Positions 1 through 13,898 of a stretch of 64,000 nt of DNA are shown here, one piece after another (the stretch's first letter is position 1; the number at the start of each line of letters is the position of its first letter). Origin of the DNA: Aphidius gifuensis. Its lineage: Eukaryota; Arthropoda; Insecta; Hymenoptera; Braconidae. Location of the stretch: NCBI RefSeq assembly GCF_014905175.1, contig NC_057792.1, positions 18,296,963-18,360,962 on the forward strand, in the 5' to 3' direction. Position numbers and translations under genes: made by a program. Below the pieces are notes generated by a model. That model was not told the DNA's origin and made no database searches. It saw only the letters and a list, made by a program, of their open reading frames with translations.

Positions 1-520
1 GATTAAATAAAAATAAAAAAAAAGAATCAAGTTAATATATATAGATGCCAGCAGGTGAAGAAGTCTCTTATCAAAGTTAATAATCAATGTCAACAGCTAT
101 ATTATTAAGCTTGATGTTGAAATGGTTGAAATACACCTACAACACCTACAACACTAACACAATAATATTTCTTATCTTTTGAGCACATGAATCATCGTAA
201 TTATCAATTTATTTGTTTTATAAAATATGTCCAGGTTGTGTTTAATTGAGTATGTAGTTTTTTCTTTTTTTTTTTTTCTTACAATTGACATGTGTTAGCA
301 TCAAGTAACTATATTTTATATATATATTTATATTGATAAATGAACAGCTCATTAAACTGATAGAAAAAGTGACCGTGAGAAATTGAATTAAAGATATAAA
401 TCATGCGAGACTTTGTGCTTGATAATATATATTTTATCAATTTACAATAAATTGTATCATCATCAAGTTATTTTTATTTTAAACTATTAATTTATCAATT
501 TGGATTTTTTTTATTTTACA
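1..520. other. AT-rich 5' flank, no gene seen
   Basis: No open frame or RNA gene can be supported here. The stretch probably holds the promoter and 5' UTR of the small membrane-protein gene whose start codon lies at 521. It is composed of A/T runs and short TA repeats. Confidence 0.5.
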
Positions 521-1001
521 ATGGTAAGTTTAAATTATTATTACATAATTAGCATTGATAAATAAATTATTATTTCAACAGGATAATTCATTGGAATCAA
601 TTCAATTGCAAATATATATTGGTGGTGGAATTGGGCTATTTTGTATTTTACTTTTATTTATACTCGTCATTGTGTTATTTGTAAAAATTAATCATTTAAA
701 AAATGATAGGTGAGTCATTTTGTTTTATTGATTATTATAAATTAAAATGTGAATAATGTAAATTTAAAAATAATTATTATGTAGATCCAATCAATTGGTT
801 AGCCAAAGAAACATGATGGCTGATTTTTGTTATACAAATCCAACAATTGTACCTGGTGAAGAATTATCAAGACGTGGATTTTCAATGTACGATGGAAGAA
901 TTGACATAACAAGTGATACAACAACATCACCATCAATGATACAAAAAAATAATCATGAATATGGTGTTTATCGACATGAAGAATCACGATCACAATTTTA
1001 A
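521..1001 (+). CDS. Small single-pass membrane protein, function unknown (115 aa)
   Basis: Proposed coding exons are 521-523, 582-709 and 785-1001. The first coding exon holds only the ATG, followed at once by a GTAAGT donor; acceptors end in ACAG and GTAG. The 115-residue product has a short polar N-terminus (MDNSLESIQLQ), one strongly hydrophobic helix at about residues 12-36 with a GGG start, a short basic step (VKINHLKNDR) and a ~70-residue tail rich in Ser, Thr and Tyr. With basic residues after the helix and no cleavable signal peptide, an N-out, C-in orientation is likely. The tail motifs NPTIVPGEELSRRGFSMYDG look like a conserved adaptor-binding tail, but I do not recognise the family. 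The two clean junctions and preserved frame argue for a real gene. The single-codon first exon means an alternative upstream start cannot be excluded. Confidence 0.6.
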
Positions 1002-3524
1002 ATATATTTTTTTATATATATTTATTCACGTGGTTAAATATGCAAGAAAAAATATTTAAATAATCAAATACATATATATTTATTAATTACATAATCATAT
1101 TTTTTTAAAGAATATTTTTTAACACCTCATGTTGAGCTTATATATATATATTTAGTGTTATAAAATCAGTGATGAGACAGTGTTATGTAGAAAGAACAAG
1201 AGCCTGGAATATTTTGTAATTGGTATAAAATCATGGTGCAAACACATTGGTGAAGATATAGCCAGAGGGTTGGTGGGTGGTGTTACGTGCCGTAACCCTG
1301 GTTACCAAAAGTGAACAACGCTATTATAGTGTGTGTTTAAAAAACCTCTTTTTCTCTATCATTTTGTACACGCATATATCTGTAAATAATCATTATGTAA
1401 TATCTAACATTTGATATAAATATAAAAAATTCACAGCAACTTAAAACAAATCGAAATAACAAAAAAAAAGAAAGGACAAATCAAATTATTGTTATTGTTA
1501 TTTATGAATTCAATTATTTCGATTGTTGGTAAAGCTTATAATCTCAAGCTATTACTCCGGCTTTTCTGGTAAATCCCCTTATGTTAAACCAACAATAGCT
1601 GCCACAATGCAACGATATTTCTTTAGTGCACGCAACTTGTCAAGTGTTTATACTGCTATATCATCCCTTTAATTTTTTTTTATTTGTTCACATTTATGTT
1701 TATTAAATTTATAATTTTTATAAATATATATTTATTGTTATTAAAACAATGTGAAACAATTTTTTTTCATTATTAATTTATCTTTAATATATAACAGTTG
1801 AAATTTTATTTTAATTGTTAAATTTTAATATTTTAGATTAATTTTTAATTAAAATCTTATAAGAAAATTATTTTGGCATTTAAAAAATATTAAATTTCCC
1901 ATTTTTTTTGTCTTTTCTTTTTGTCCAACTTTGATGTATGTTATTTTTATTTTATTGTCAATATATAATAATCTTGTATATAAGAAGAAAAAAAAAATAG
2001 AGGATAATGAGACGTGTGCCGCGGGGTCACAAATAACTCACAAATAAGAAAAACCCGGGGGCGACGACAATCATATGTTCATGTTTTTTTCTACCAATTA
2101 TAACAATGCTTTCGAATGATATATATAAATTTTTGAAATGATGATAACCATTCACTTGACTCGTCATTGGTTTCATTGCTTTCGTAGCACATATATATTA
2201 TTATTTTTTTATTTCTTAAATATAGGTATTGTTAATATTGTGCCTTTGTAAATTGTGAGACTGACGTGAACAATTGGACACGAGGACACGTGACAATCCA
2301 CGTTAAAAAAATATCCTGCTGAGTTGACACGAGACGTTTGTATTATTTTACTATTCTCATATACAAGAATGATAATTACTAAAAAATCAAAAATTTCTTT
2401 TATCATGCTGTCAACAATCAATGTATATTTATGCAATAATTTTACATCATCATTACTGGCTATTAAAAAATTTATAATTATAAAATAATTGTATGATTTT
2501 TTTTTTTTTAAATAACAATTAATAATAATAAGCTAAAAAAAAATTTTTTTCGTTATTTTAATTACTTACAATAGACATTTTTTTAAATTGAAAAAACAAT
2601 CGAAATTGATACAAAAAAAAAAATGAAAATAAAATTAATTTAAATAGGAAAAATGTATTTTCAATTAATCTGATTATTTAAATTTTAAAAATTAATTTTT
2701 AATTGTTTAATTAACGAAATTATAATGTAAAAAATAAAATTTAAATTTTCAATAATAATTATTTATTTACTATTAATTAATTTTTTTCTAAATATCAGTA
2801 ATTATTCGCAATATTAAATAAATTTTTTATTAATAATTGTATCATGGTTTTTGGGTCATTTAGATCAAAGTAATTTTTTCAATTAAAAATAATAAATAAA
2901 TTTTATTCAAGTATATAATTAATTGTCAATAAATTTATTAATATAATGTTTACAATATATTTACATGAATCTTGTTGATTTATTAATAACTAAGAAAATT
3001 ATAATTTATTTAATAATACGTAATTTATATCTACATGATAATAATCAATATTTTTTGCATCGAAAAAAATAATATTCTTCATATAATTGAATATAATTTT
3101 CATGTCTTTAATTTTTAACATAAAAATTTATAAGGCAAACAGCAAATACAGAATACTATAAATACTATAATCAATAAATTTATATTAAACTTATATTATT
3201 AACATATTATCTCATTTATTTTTCATCAAATATCTCTATATTAAGTACGATATTTCTTTTTTCAGCAAGCAATAATTTGTAATTTCTTTTTTCATTATTT
3301 ATCTTTGGTCAATTGGCATATTAATAAATCATAAATATCTGTCAGTCTTGATAGGAATTAAATAATGCTCTGATCATGCCGAAAAAGATATTCAAATTAA
3401 AAAAAAAAAAAATCTATTATTATATCATGTCCAGCATGAGACTTAAGTTTATTTTTTTTTTTTTCAATATCAATAATCTACATTATTTTCTTATTCAATT
3501 TTTTTTTAAATATAAATATATAAA
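1002..3524. other. Intergenic region between two convergent genes
   Basis: No coding frame could be supported. Two patches are less AT-rich than their surroundings: about 1190-1320, which contains the inverted repeat GTAACC-CT-GGTTAC at 1292-1305, and about 2010-2070, which contains GCCGCGGGGTCAC and ACCCGGGGGCGACG. The right end holds the 3' UTR of single-minded. A minus-strand AATAAA (TTTATT at 3448-3453) lies about 70 bases past its stop codon. Confidence 0.5.
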
Positions 3525-6500
3525 TTAAAAACCAGCTGTTTGTTGTTTAGCAATATGATTAACACTACTTGTTGTATTACATTTTTGTCCATTATTTGTT
3601 ATAATTGTTGTTGTAAGTGGTGTTGTTGGTAGCTCTGGTGATACAGCTGGTGAAGATGTGGCACTTGATATTATTGATGTTGATGAAATTGAACTACATG
3701 TTACTGGTATTGTAATGTGAGTTTGATTTAATGTTCTTGGTATTGTTGTTGATATATTTGATGAAGTTGATGAATTTGATAATGTTGATGTATCATTAAC
3801 ACGATTACATAAGTCAGTTTTAATAACACCACCACCACTGTGATGATGTACATTAGCAACAACACTACTTGGACTATATTGCTGAGATTCAACAATAACA
3901 CTTGTATAAATTGGACTTTCAACATGTTGAATATGCTCAACATGATGTTGATTATGATGATGATGATTACTATGATGATGATTATGATGACTATTATTAC
4001 TACCATTATGTTGTGCATGAGGATGATGTTGCTGTTGTTGCTGATGATGATGTTGATGATGATGATGATGATGCTGCTGCTGTTGAGGATGTTGTTGATG
4101 AGGATGATGATGATTATTATTATGATGATGATGATGATGAACATCAGAATTTTGTTCACTATATGAATTAACACCATTTGTATTGTCATTAAAATTACAA
4201 TTTTGATAATCATAATTTGCTGATGATGATGTATTATCAAGTAATTGTTGTGGATGACAATGATGAATAGAATTTTGAATATTATTATGAGAATGTAATG
4301 ATGATGATGAATATGGTGATGTTACTGCTGATGGTGTTACTGAATGATTTGTCAATGGACTTGATAACATTGAATTACATGAATCAGGCATATCATAACT
4401 TCCACATGAACTTGATGGTGATGAATATGGCTGTTTTTTTAAATGATGTTGATGATGATGTTGTGGACTAGTTTCTTGTTGATGATGCATTGAATGCAAT
4501 TGTTGTTGTTGCTGTTGTTGTTGTTCTTGTGGCATTCCTTTAAAAAAAAAATAATAAAAATTAATTATTATATTTAAATAAAAAAAATATTCTTATTTAT
4601 ATTAAAAATGATTAAATAATTTACCTGTATATTGATAGAATAAATCAAGTGGATAATAACTTGATGTATCTTCATGAGCATTTGTTCCAGTAGCAGAATT
4701 TTGATTTGGCATTGAATGTGATGAGTAAGAATTAACTCCTGCTGAATACTGATTAATATGTGGATTTGTTGTTGTAACATTAGCTGAATTTGTCATATAA
4801 TCAACTGAATTTGTATAAGCTGATTCAGAAAAATCAACAACTTGTGATTGACATTGTTCATTTGGACGTGGTAAATATGGTGAATTTGTTGGACTACAAT
4901 GTTGTTGTTGTTGTTGTTGCTGTTGTTGTTCTTCAATATCACGAGTAGAAGTATTAGTTGAAAGTGGTGCTGAAGGCGGATTACCAGGTGTCATTGTTGA
5001 AACAGCTTTTTGCTCAGAATTAAGAACCAAGTGGGTAGCCTCTTTTTCAGACAAAACATAATTTACTGAGACAATACATTGAGGTCTTGAACTACGTGAG
5101 TTGTTGACTATTGTTACATAAGATTGCATCCATACCCAGCCACCAGATTTTGTTAAAAAACGATAATATTTTGTTGTCACTTGACTCTTCATTAATACTG
5201 AAAAAAAAATAATTATAATAAAAAATTATTAAAATGACGTATTTATAAATCATTTATTAAATATTATTATTTCATTTTATATTTAAGATTTTTTTTTGAG
5301 GGGTGAGAATACGGCTAAATGACGATTAACGTTTATCAAACAACAAGACTGTCCAAACATTGATAATACGTGAACCAAACAATCTTTGTTTCTCCCTCTT
5401 CTGCTCCACTCGCTCTTCTAGCTCTATTGATTTGATTTTTTTTATATATAAATTTACAGGGGTGTATGCGGTAATATGGACCACACGATTTTAAATTTAT
5501 TAAATTAATTTTAAAATTAAACTATATGATTTGTTTATTAATTTATTTACTTACATATTTGATGGGATTCACGAAGATGCCAAATATCAGCTCCATGAAC
5601 GTAATGATAAAGAGTCCTTTCAATTAAATCTTGTGGCTCGTAACCAGTAAGATCTTTCACACTGAAATAATCATTTAAAATTTCTATAATTTTTTTATTT
5701 TTTATTGTAAATATATAAATATAAATATGGACAATGGATATAATCAATAATTGGATATGTTGACAGAGTGAATTGACACGATTTGAGTATTGAAAAACAC
5801 ATGTTACATTTCCCAATGGATATTATTTTCATGAGTGTATTTATTTGCCAAGGTTTCATCAATGTTTTTTTATATATTTAACATAAAAAAATCATCATAA
5901 AAAAATTTATTTATATGTCTCAAGTGAGTTGGGTAATTTGACACGTATTTTAATTCTTTTTTTCCCCATTTAAATTGTAATACATTGATAGAGTGTAATT
6001 GGATGCTACAGTTGATAAAAAACGTATAGAAAAAAAAAATTAAAAGACTAAAAAATATATTTTTTAGATTCATTTTAAATAATTTTAAAATTACATAAAT
6101 AAATTTTAAATGATTTTAAATAAATTAAAAACTGTTTCGATTTATTTTAAATTATTAAAATTAATTTTAAATATTTTGAAATTATATTTTAATAATTATT
6201 AGTTTAAAAATTAATTATTTATTTTTTAAAATAACTATTTATACGTATGGATAACTAAAATAATAATAAATAAATTGACATACCTGACATCGAGAAATAT
6301 TAATTTAAGATCCAACGATGCTCGAAACATAAACATATTATGATGAAGTTTAATTTCAGTAATTGCACTTGGTGGAAGTGAATGTCCAATAGCAACCAAG
6401 CCAATAGTCTGATGATCCTCATACAATGGACCTCGTGAATGTACTTTTAAATATCCAGAAAAATGTATTACCTAAAATAATAAATAAATAAATAAAATTA

Positions 6501-9500
6501 GCACAAAATTAAAAAACAAAGTAGACGAAAAAATACTACAGCTAGTCTTGAATTACATTTTCAAATGAATAATAAAAAAAATCAGCAATTCAATGATAAA
6601 TTTTTTTTTCATCAAAAGAAAGCTTATTAACATATCTTTATATAAAATACAAAGTGTGTGAGGGTAATTGCATATTGAATAATAGCATTATTAGAAGTTT
6701 ATTAAAACAAAAACCTTTGCAGTCACACTGAAAGTCATAATTTGCTTATTTGCATGTGCATCTGCATCAACACTCTGTTGTCAAAGGAATTGCAGGGTTC
6801 TTGTGAAAATTACAAATTCCCTCGTGAAAAAAATAAAAAAATATAAATAATAATATTATTTAACAGAATAATTAATTTGTTAAGCAAATCAATAAGCCCA
6901 ACAACATCAACAACAACAACGACAACTAAAAACATGATGAAATGGGGAACAATTTTTTTTTTTCTTTTACTTTTCAAGTCAGACATTTCAAGCACTCATG
7001 TAGTACATACAAGCTGCTTTTTTTTATTATTATTTTCTCCCTAAGTTTTTATACATGCATTTTATAGCGAGCGTGTCACACAAGTTTATTTGTTGTCGAT
7101 GACATGCTTACGCCTTACACTATAGCTAACACTTGTACAACTGAGATGCTGAGTAAGAGTCTGAGGGCTCAAAAAATTCAACTTAAGTATAATAAGGAAT
7201 AAAAGCGTGTGACATATATATGCTCGTGGTGATTTTATGGTATTTAAAAAATACAAAAAAATATAACAAGATAAAGTAACACAAAAGCGTTAATGCTAGA
7301 AAAATTTCAAAAGAAAAAAAAGACGGATTTTTAAATTTTAAATCTATTTATAACTTATAGGGTTTTTTAAAAAAAATAAAAATAAAAAATTGACAGGAAT
7401 ATTGAGATGTCTCAATGATACTTTTCTATTATTAAAAAAAATTTAATCTAAATTAAAATAAGACAGTTTAATTGTTTAATTTAATTGTTGTAAAAAAAGA
7501 AAAAAAAATTTAGTTGTTATTTTTTTTTGTTTAAATTAAAAACAGCTATAGCGAATTTTTTTTTTTCTTTAATGTTATATATTATTTCGACATGTCAATA
7601 TATTTTTTTATATATTTTTTTTCATCTGTATAAATTAGGTAATTCAAGTAATAGTCTTAATCCTGTATGAATGTATGATTGCATATAAATAAAAATATAA
7701 AAGAACATATGTGGTGATTGTTACAAATTTTAGAAATCAAACAAGACACTTTGCACCCCAAATATTATATTTGCTAAGCCCTATTTCTAATCAAATCGAA
7801 AAACCAATGAAATCATATAATAATAATTTATATGATTTATTTAGCTAATCAAAAAATATATTTTTATTTATATATCCTGTTTTTTGTAAGTTTTTTTTAA
7901 AACAATAATTGTTGTTAGAATAAATTTTATATTTACCTTCCAACCAGATGTTACGAGGCCAGCATTTCTTTTGGCAAGTACACATTTCATTCGAAGAAAA
8001 AATGCTCTTTCTAAATCAATATTTCCCAGGGCATTTGGGGGTGGAAAAGTTCTACCTGAACTTTGTGATGGTAAACTCAATAAATCAAGAATTTCAGTGT
8101 GATCAATTGGATGTACATAATCAAATATACTGTTACCAGTTAATTCAACTTGTGCTAATCCTAATAAAACACTTGCTGTTTCAGAAACATACATTATTTT
8201 TCCATCTGGTGATACGACAAATATAAATCCATCCAGGGTCTAAAACAAAATAAATTTATTAAAAATTAATTATTAAATTGTTTTTAAATATTATTAATTT
8301 AACAACGATATTTTTTCATATTACTATTAGTATTTTAGTATTGTTTTTTAATGTTAAATTTATTTATTTATTTATTTCAACTGTATAAATTTATACCTGC
8401 AAAAGATGAGATCCTAATTCTTTGATAACAGCATCTCGTGAATCATGAGTTGGTGAAGCACCCCATTCACTTCCTAGACCTAAAAAAACCAATAAAAATA
8501 ATGATTAAAGCTCAATATATAAAAAACACTATTTTCTATTAGAAAAAAAATATATTTACAAATTTTAAATATATTTTTTATATATTTTTTTCAAGACTTG
8601 ATGAAAATATAAAATAAATATATTTCAAATTTATCTACTTGTCGCATTGATTTAATTTAAATATACATTTAAATTTATTTTTATATACTAAAATATAATA
8701 ATTTATATATTTTTTTTATTTTTTCCTTTGGGCATAAAAAGATCATTTTATAAGCGTTACATAATAGCCATAAAAATATATAATAAAAGTATATTCAAGT
8801 CACGCCTTTTTCAGAGTCTTAAATTGTATAATATGTTTCTTTGGTGGTAAATATATATGTTGTAGTGTAAACGCGTGAATATAAACTATAAAGATGCTTG
8901 TGGTGCAGTTTGCTATTGTTAATATATAATAGTCCATGTATTTTGTATACATAAATGTATATAAAAAGTAGAGGGATGCGGCCACTTGAAATTCAATTGA
9001 GCATGAACGATGAAACGCGTTCGTCCCGTTCGTCCATCATCATCATCGTCATCATGAAAAGTGCGAAGGGGACAAACACAACAACAACAAGAAAAAAAAA
9101 AAATAGAAAAAAATGATGAGATATAGTATAGGACACTGTGAAGCATTGTAACCGCTTTTACAACAGCCCCCATCAAAATCATACTATGCTTACAATGCGG
9201 CGGGAAAATAACAATGCATCAAGTGCGCAATCACAACCATCTCATCCGATACTATTTGCCCTTTGCCAAAAAAAGTCTCGTGTATCCCAATTGTCATTTA
9301 ATATTATAAGGACAAAGCAAGAGACAACAAGTATCATCAAGCATGGTGGTCTCTATGGGATCCATGTAGATGATATGGAAATTTATATTTTTTTTTTTTT
9401 TATTTTTATCTTTCCATTATTGAAATATTCAGTAATAAAAAATTCTATTGAATTTTCATCGATTATTAAAATTAAATTTTAAACACGTTTTATATATTTT

Positions 9501-11338
9501 GTATATACTAAATAAACTAAAAAAAAAAAAAATCAATTGAAATTAAATTTTATAATTATATTTATTTTTTCTATATTAAATAAATTTTTTTTTTTCATTT
9601 AAAAACAATAAATATGTATGTCATAAATTAATTTATAATAATTATTTGTCATTTTTTTTATATTATATTTTTTCTTTTTAATTATATTTATTTAATAAAT
9701 AATTTTTTATATATATTTTTTTTGTTTAAAGTATATTAAATAAATAAAGATAAATAAAACTTACCATTTGGAAAAACTTCTCGCATTTTTAAATAACTTG
9801 TTGTTAATCTAATAACACTTGCTTTATCCAATTGTGATGTTATGTTGACTGGTAGTGGTAATAATTTTGCTAATTCTTGAAATTCCGTATTTTCTTTTTC
9901 ACGACGTGAACGTGCTGCATTTTTACTTTTTTCTTTCATCACACCGCCTGATGGTATACCTCCACTTTTACTACAATTTGTTTGATAAATTCCACTATTT
10001 TGTTCTTCTTTATTAATATTATTATTATTATTAATTATATTGTTATTATTGTTGTTATTAATATTATTATTGTTGTTGTTGTTGTTGTATTTTTGGTTGT
10101 CCAATTGATGTATATAGCTCAAATCCAATGTACCTGGTGAAGTACGATGATCTAGAAAAAAATTAAAAAAAAAAAAAAATACACAAATTAATTACACTAT
10201 TTGAATAATATTATTATTAATTTAATTTTTTGTATTTTTTTTTTGTTTTTTTATGACAGTAAAACAGCAAAAGACACGTATGATCTTGAAATTAACGACC
10301 CTTATATTTTGACATCACCAGTTTGATAAATATGCATTACAAAAATAAATAATAATCAAAAAAAATTGTATATTTTATGCAAAAAAGTAATATTGGGTTG
10401 AATAAGAGAGCATCAGATGAAAATATTAAATATAACGAGGCTCTTGATAATGTAAATTCACTTAAATATAAAAAAAATAAAAATTATATTTATTTATTCA
10501 TTTAATAATTTATTAATTGATAAAAAAAATAATATTAAATATACTTTTCACGAGTTTTTATACATAAATTATCGTTGTTTTAATAAACACTGTGTTTTTT
10601 TTTTTTTTTTCAAATTAATAACCATATAATTTTTCGTCACTGTTTTACTCCGTGACTGATTTTTTACTGTCGCGTAGCCAAACTGTTCTTGGAAATTTTA
10701 AATATATGGAGTTAAATATTAACTGAGTGTATATGTGTATAATATATTATTAATAAAAATATAATTTATTTATTTCTTCATCTATTTTGCTTTGTTGTTA
10801 TTTTATTTTTTTTTTTTTGAGCTACCAAATGTATATTATTATTTTGTTTATTTATATTATTTTTCTTGGATTTATATTTCGGTTTATCAATACTTTGTAT
10901 TTATATTTATTTAAATATTTATATTGTTGATAATAAAATTTTTCGATAAATATTTTATGTTAGAGCTATAATCTTAAATTTATTTAATTTTTTTGATAAC
11001 TCAAATTAATGTAATGAGTCAATAATTGAGTCTAGATTGAGACGTGATTTCTACCTGTCGTAATTATCATTTTTAAATATTTAAATTTTTCTATTTTATT
11101 ATATTTATTAATATTATTTGTAATTTTTTTTTTATTAAATAAACAAGTTTTTTTAATTAATTTTAATTATCATATTATAATTTAATGTTTTTTTATATTT
11201 TTAAACTCATTTTTTTTATTTACCTTTGTTAATACAATTTTTTTGGAGATTCTGTTTGCGTCGCCAGCTTGAATGATAAGGATCACTATCAAGCACCACA
11301 TTTGAACTAAAACGTCCGTGTTCAATCATTGGTGCCAT
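3525..11338 (-). CDS. sim: Single-minded, bHLH-PAS transcription factor (922 aa)
   Basis: Coding exons in transcript order are 11338-11224, 10151-9765, 8479-8397, 8239-7937, 6471-6284, 5661-5555, 5197-4625 and 4537-3525, all with GT-AG junctions and continuous frame. The basic helix-loop-helix lies at about residues 110-165 (KEKSKNAARSRREKENTEF, then LPLPVNITSQLDKASVIRLT). PAS-A follows at about 185-300 (ELGSHLLQTLDGFIFVVSPD; QVELTGNSIFDYVHP), and PAS-B at about 320-435 (GHSLPPSAITEIKLH; LTGYEPQDLIE; KYYRFLTKSGGWVWMQSY). This order and wording match insect Single-minded, the Tango/ARNT partner that specifies CNS midline cells through ACGTG elements. Asn repeats precede the bHLH, and the long C-terminus is rich in His, Gln and Ser, a typical transactivation region. 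Large introns lie at 10152-11223, 8480-9764 and 6472-7936. The start is the first in-frame ATG of the first coding exon; further 5' exons upstream are possible. Confidence 0.95.
3998..4140 (-). repeat. His/Gln/Asn codon repeat inside single-minded
   Basis: Runs of CAT, CAA and AAT codons, read on the minus strand, encode a His- and Gln-dominated block at about residues 717-790. A second Gln run lies at about 4900-4930 in the preceding exon. These are in-frame trinucleotide repeats. They also create long open frames on the plus strand that I regard as shadows. Confidence 0.8.
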
Positions 11339-13898
11339 GATTATATTTAATATATATAAAAAAAACTCTTTAATATATTTTTATATTTTTTAGCAATATA
11401 TTCAATTAAACATACTAAACACACACTATGAAAAAATTCTCTAATCAACAGAGGTATATTTTAAAAATACGCAAAATTTAATTTAAAAAAAATTCACTAA
11501 ACAATAAAAAAAATAAAAAAACTTTTATAAAATATATTTAACTGATTTGTTACACAATAAAAACACAAAATTAAATTTGATCTAGTTCACTATGATTAAA
11601 ATTCTTTGATATTTTGTTGATTTTAAAAAAAAATCATCTGATGCTGATCATGGTCTATAGTATTCTGGTTGATTCTGGTTTAAAATTATTGGGAACGGGT
11701 GGTAACAACCAGGAACAAGGGGGCGCGTTTAACTCGACGGGGCTTTTGTTGAATTTAGAGGGGGTAGAAAAAGCAGTAGGTTGTACCAACCGCATCTGAA
11801 GCTCCACCCCTCTATGAGGTAAATTACTAAGCTTTATATATATGTGAACAACTCGCTGGAGGGATCATGTATATACTATGAATTATTTTTTTTTTTTGCT
11901 ATATACCATTTAATAATAAAAAAAAAAAATAATAAGTATAAGCAAATATATTTGTATATGAAAAAAAAATCGAAATAAATATTATAATTTTTTTACTATA
12001 CAATTTTCGATAAAAAAATGAAGATTATAATTGTTTTTTTTTTTATAAGATTATAAATTTATCTTTTAAATTTATATTTTAATTTTATTTATAGACTAAT
12101 TATTATTAATGTGGTTTATTTTTAAAAAGCTCGTTTTATGTACAGTGCTTTAAAATGCTTATGATGCAAATTTTTTTATTATAAAAATTTACAGTGTTCA
12201 CATTTATTGCTGTGAAATTAATAAAAGTAAAAAACAGTCAAGATAAGTATTTTAAATACTGATAAAAGATATAAGGTTAAATTTAAATGAAAAAAATTAA
12301 AATCAATCCCAAAAAAAAAAAACAAACAAAAATGTGTAAAAAATATATTTAAAAATAAAAATGTAAATTTTTCCAATGGTCTCTTCTGCACTTCTACCCC
12401 TATAAAAATTTTTTCTTGTGATTTTAGATTTTTGCCACTAAATTCCATGCCCCTAAATACATTCTTTAACGATTTCCCAATACAAAATAATTTTTCTTTT
12501 CTTTATCATGGAAATGTAAAATATATATCGTAAAAAAAAAAATTAATATTTATGAGCTTATATATATGAATTTTCCCTGTACTTGTGAATTCCTTGTAAA
12601 AAAATCAGGAAAAAAAAAAAAAACTTGACCACCTTTAGTTTGTCAAATTTTATTTACATACTCAATATATCCAGCTGTTTTTTTTCTGACTATAGTGTGG
12701 GATAGATCAGAGAAAGCTGAAACATGTGTTTGCAATTTCAAGGTTTTGATGAAAGATGCAAGTTTAAAATTTAACAGAAGATCCCACGCATAGCATCTAG
12801 CTTTTGCACCTATAAAACAAGCTACTTTACGTCCAAGGCCATCAGCATTTTTTTTTATTTTTTTTTATTTTTTCAATGCACCTTCCTTGTATTTATGGCT
12901 TGCCCTTTTCAAAGGTGTCGATTTTTCCTTTTTCCTTTTTTTCATTATAAAACATGTGCAATAAGTATTTTTTTTAAATAAATTTTAAATATAATAAGAG
13001 CTGTTTAAATCTGCAGCTTAAATCCATCAAATGCGCATGTATAAATAATTATTTTGAATGTTCTTAAAAATAATATTAAAAAAAGTATAACTTTTTTTGT
13101 AATGATATTCAAACATGAATGATTTATTGACTATGGAGAATGATGAAAAAATATAAAAATAAAAATAAAAAAATCCCCATGATATTGTACAGTTTTTTTT
13201 GTGTCGTTCGTGACGTACTGAATGGATTGAGTTTTGTGCGTGGGGACGTGAAGCGCGAGCTCGCAATCACATCAGAGCTTATAACGTACCCAAATCTGTC
13301 CAAATGTCTATGAATATATATGTATATATTATATGATATATACAATATATAGGCATATTTGCTTAAATATTCTTGTCTCACCTCGAAACCCTCTCGGGTG
13401 AGTATATGTATTTTTTTTATTTTGTTTCTCCACCCCTCTTGTCCGTACATAAATATATGCTGATACTGTTTTTTTTTTTTTTCATTTTTTATTTCTCTCG
13501 TGGTAGCATGGGTATACGACTAAACAAGACAACGTTTTCTTAGTTATATATATTTTATTCTTTCAAAATATATATCCAACTAGACAAGCTGTCTGATGGA
13601 CGAGAATACCACCCGGACGTGATCATGCTTGTGTCTCGCGTCAAGGACGAAAAACGCATTACTAAACTACTATTTTACTACAAACACACACACAACGATC
13701 TTTTAGTCTGTCTCTGGGAAATTATTTTATTAAATAGTATTTTATTTATTTTTTTTGTGTGAATGAAAATAGAGCTTGATATTGAATTGATGTATTTTTT
13801 TTTTTTATTTTAATTTTAGATTTTATTAATGGATTTTTTATTTTTATGCAATATTGTATAATAACTGCAGTCATTGACCAGCTATTTATTTAGTGAGT
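11339..13898. other. Upstream region of single-minded, no gene seen
   Basis: No coding exon can be supported. Two patches stand out from the AT background: 11690-11815, with GGGAACGGGTGG, GGGGGCGCG and a CATCTG E-box near 11790, and 13195-13290, with ACGTG at 13246-13250 and GAAGCGCGAGCTCGC. A further ACGTG lies at 13617-13621. By position, the region should contain the sim promoter and upstream control elements or non-coding 5' exons. Confidence 0.45.

Noticed and set aside
3840..4171. Plus-strand frames rich in Met/Asp/Tyr
   Set aside because: They are the complement of His/Gln codon repeats in the real single-minded exon.
9138..9482. 114-aa plus-strand frame inside a single-minded intron
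   Set aside because: Low-complexity composition, no domain and no splice context. It overlaps shadow frames on the other strand.
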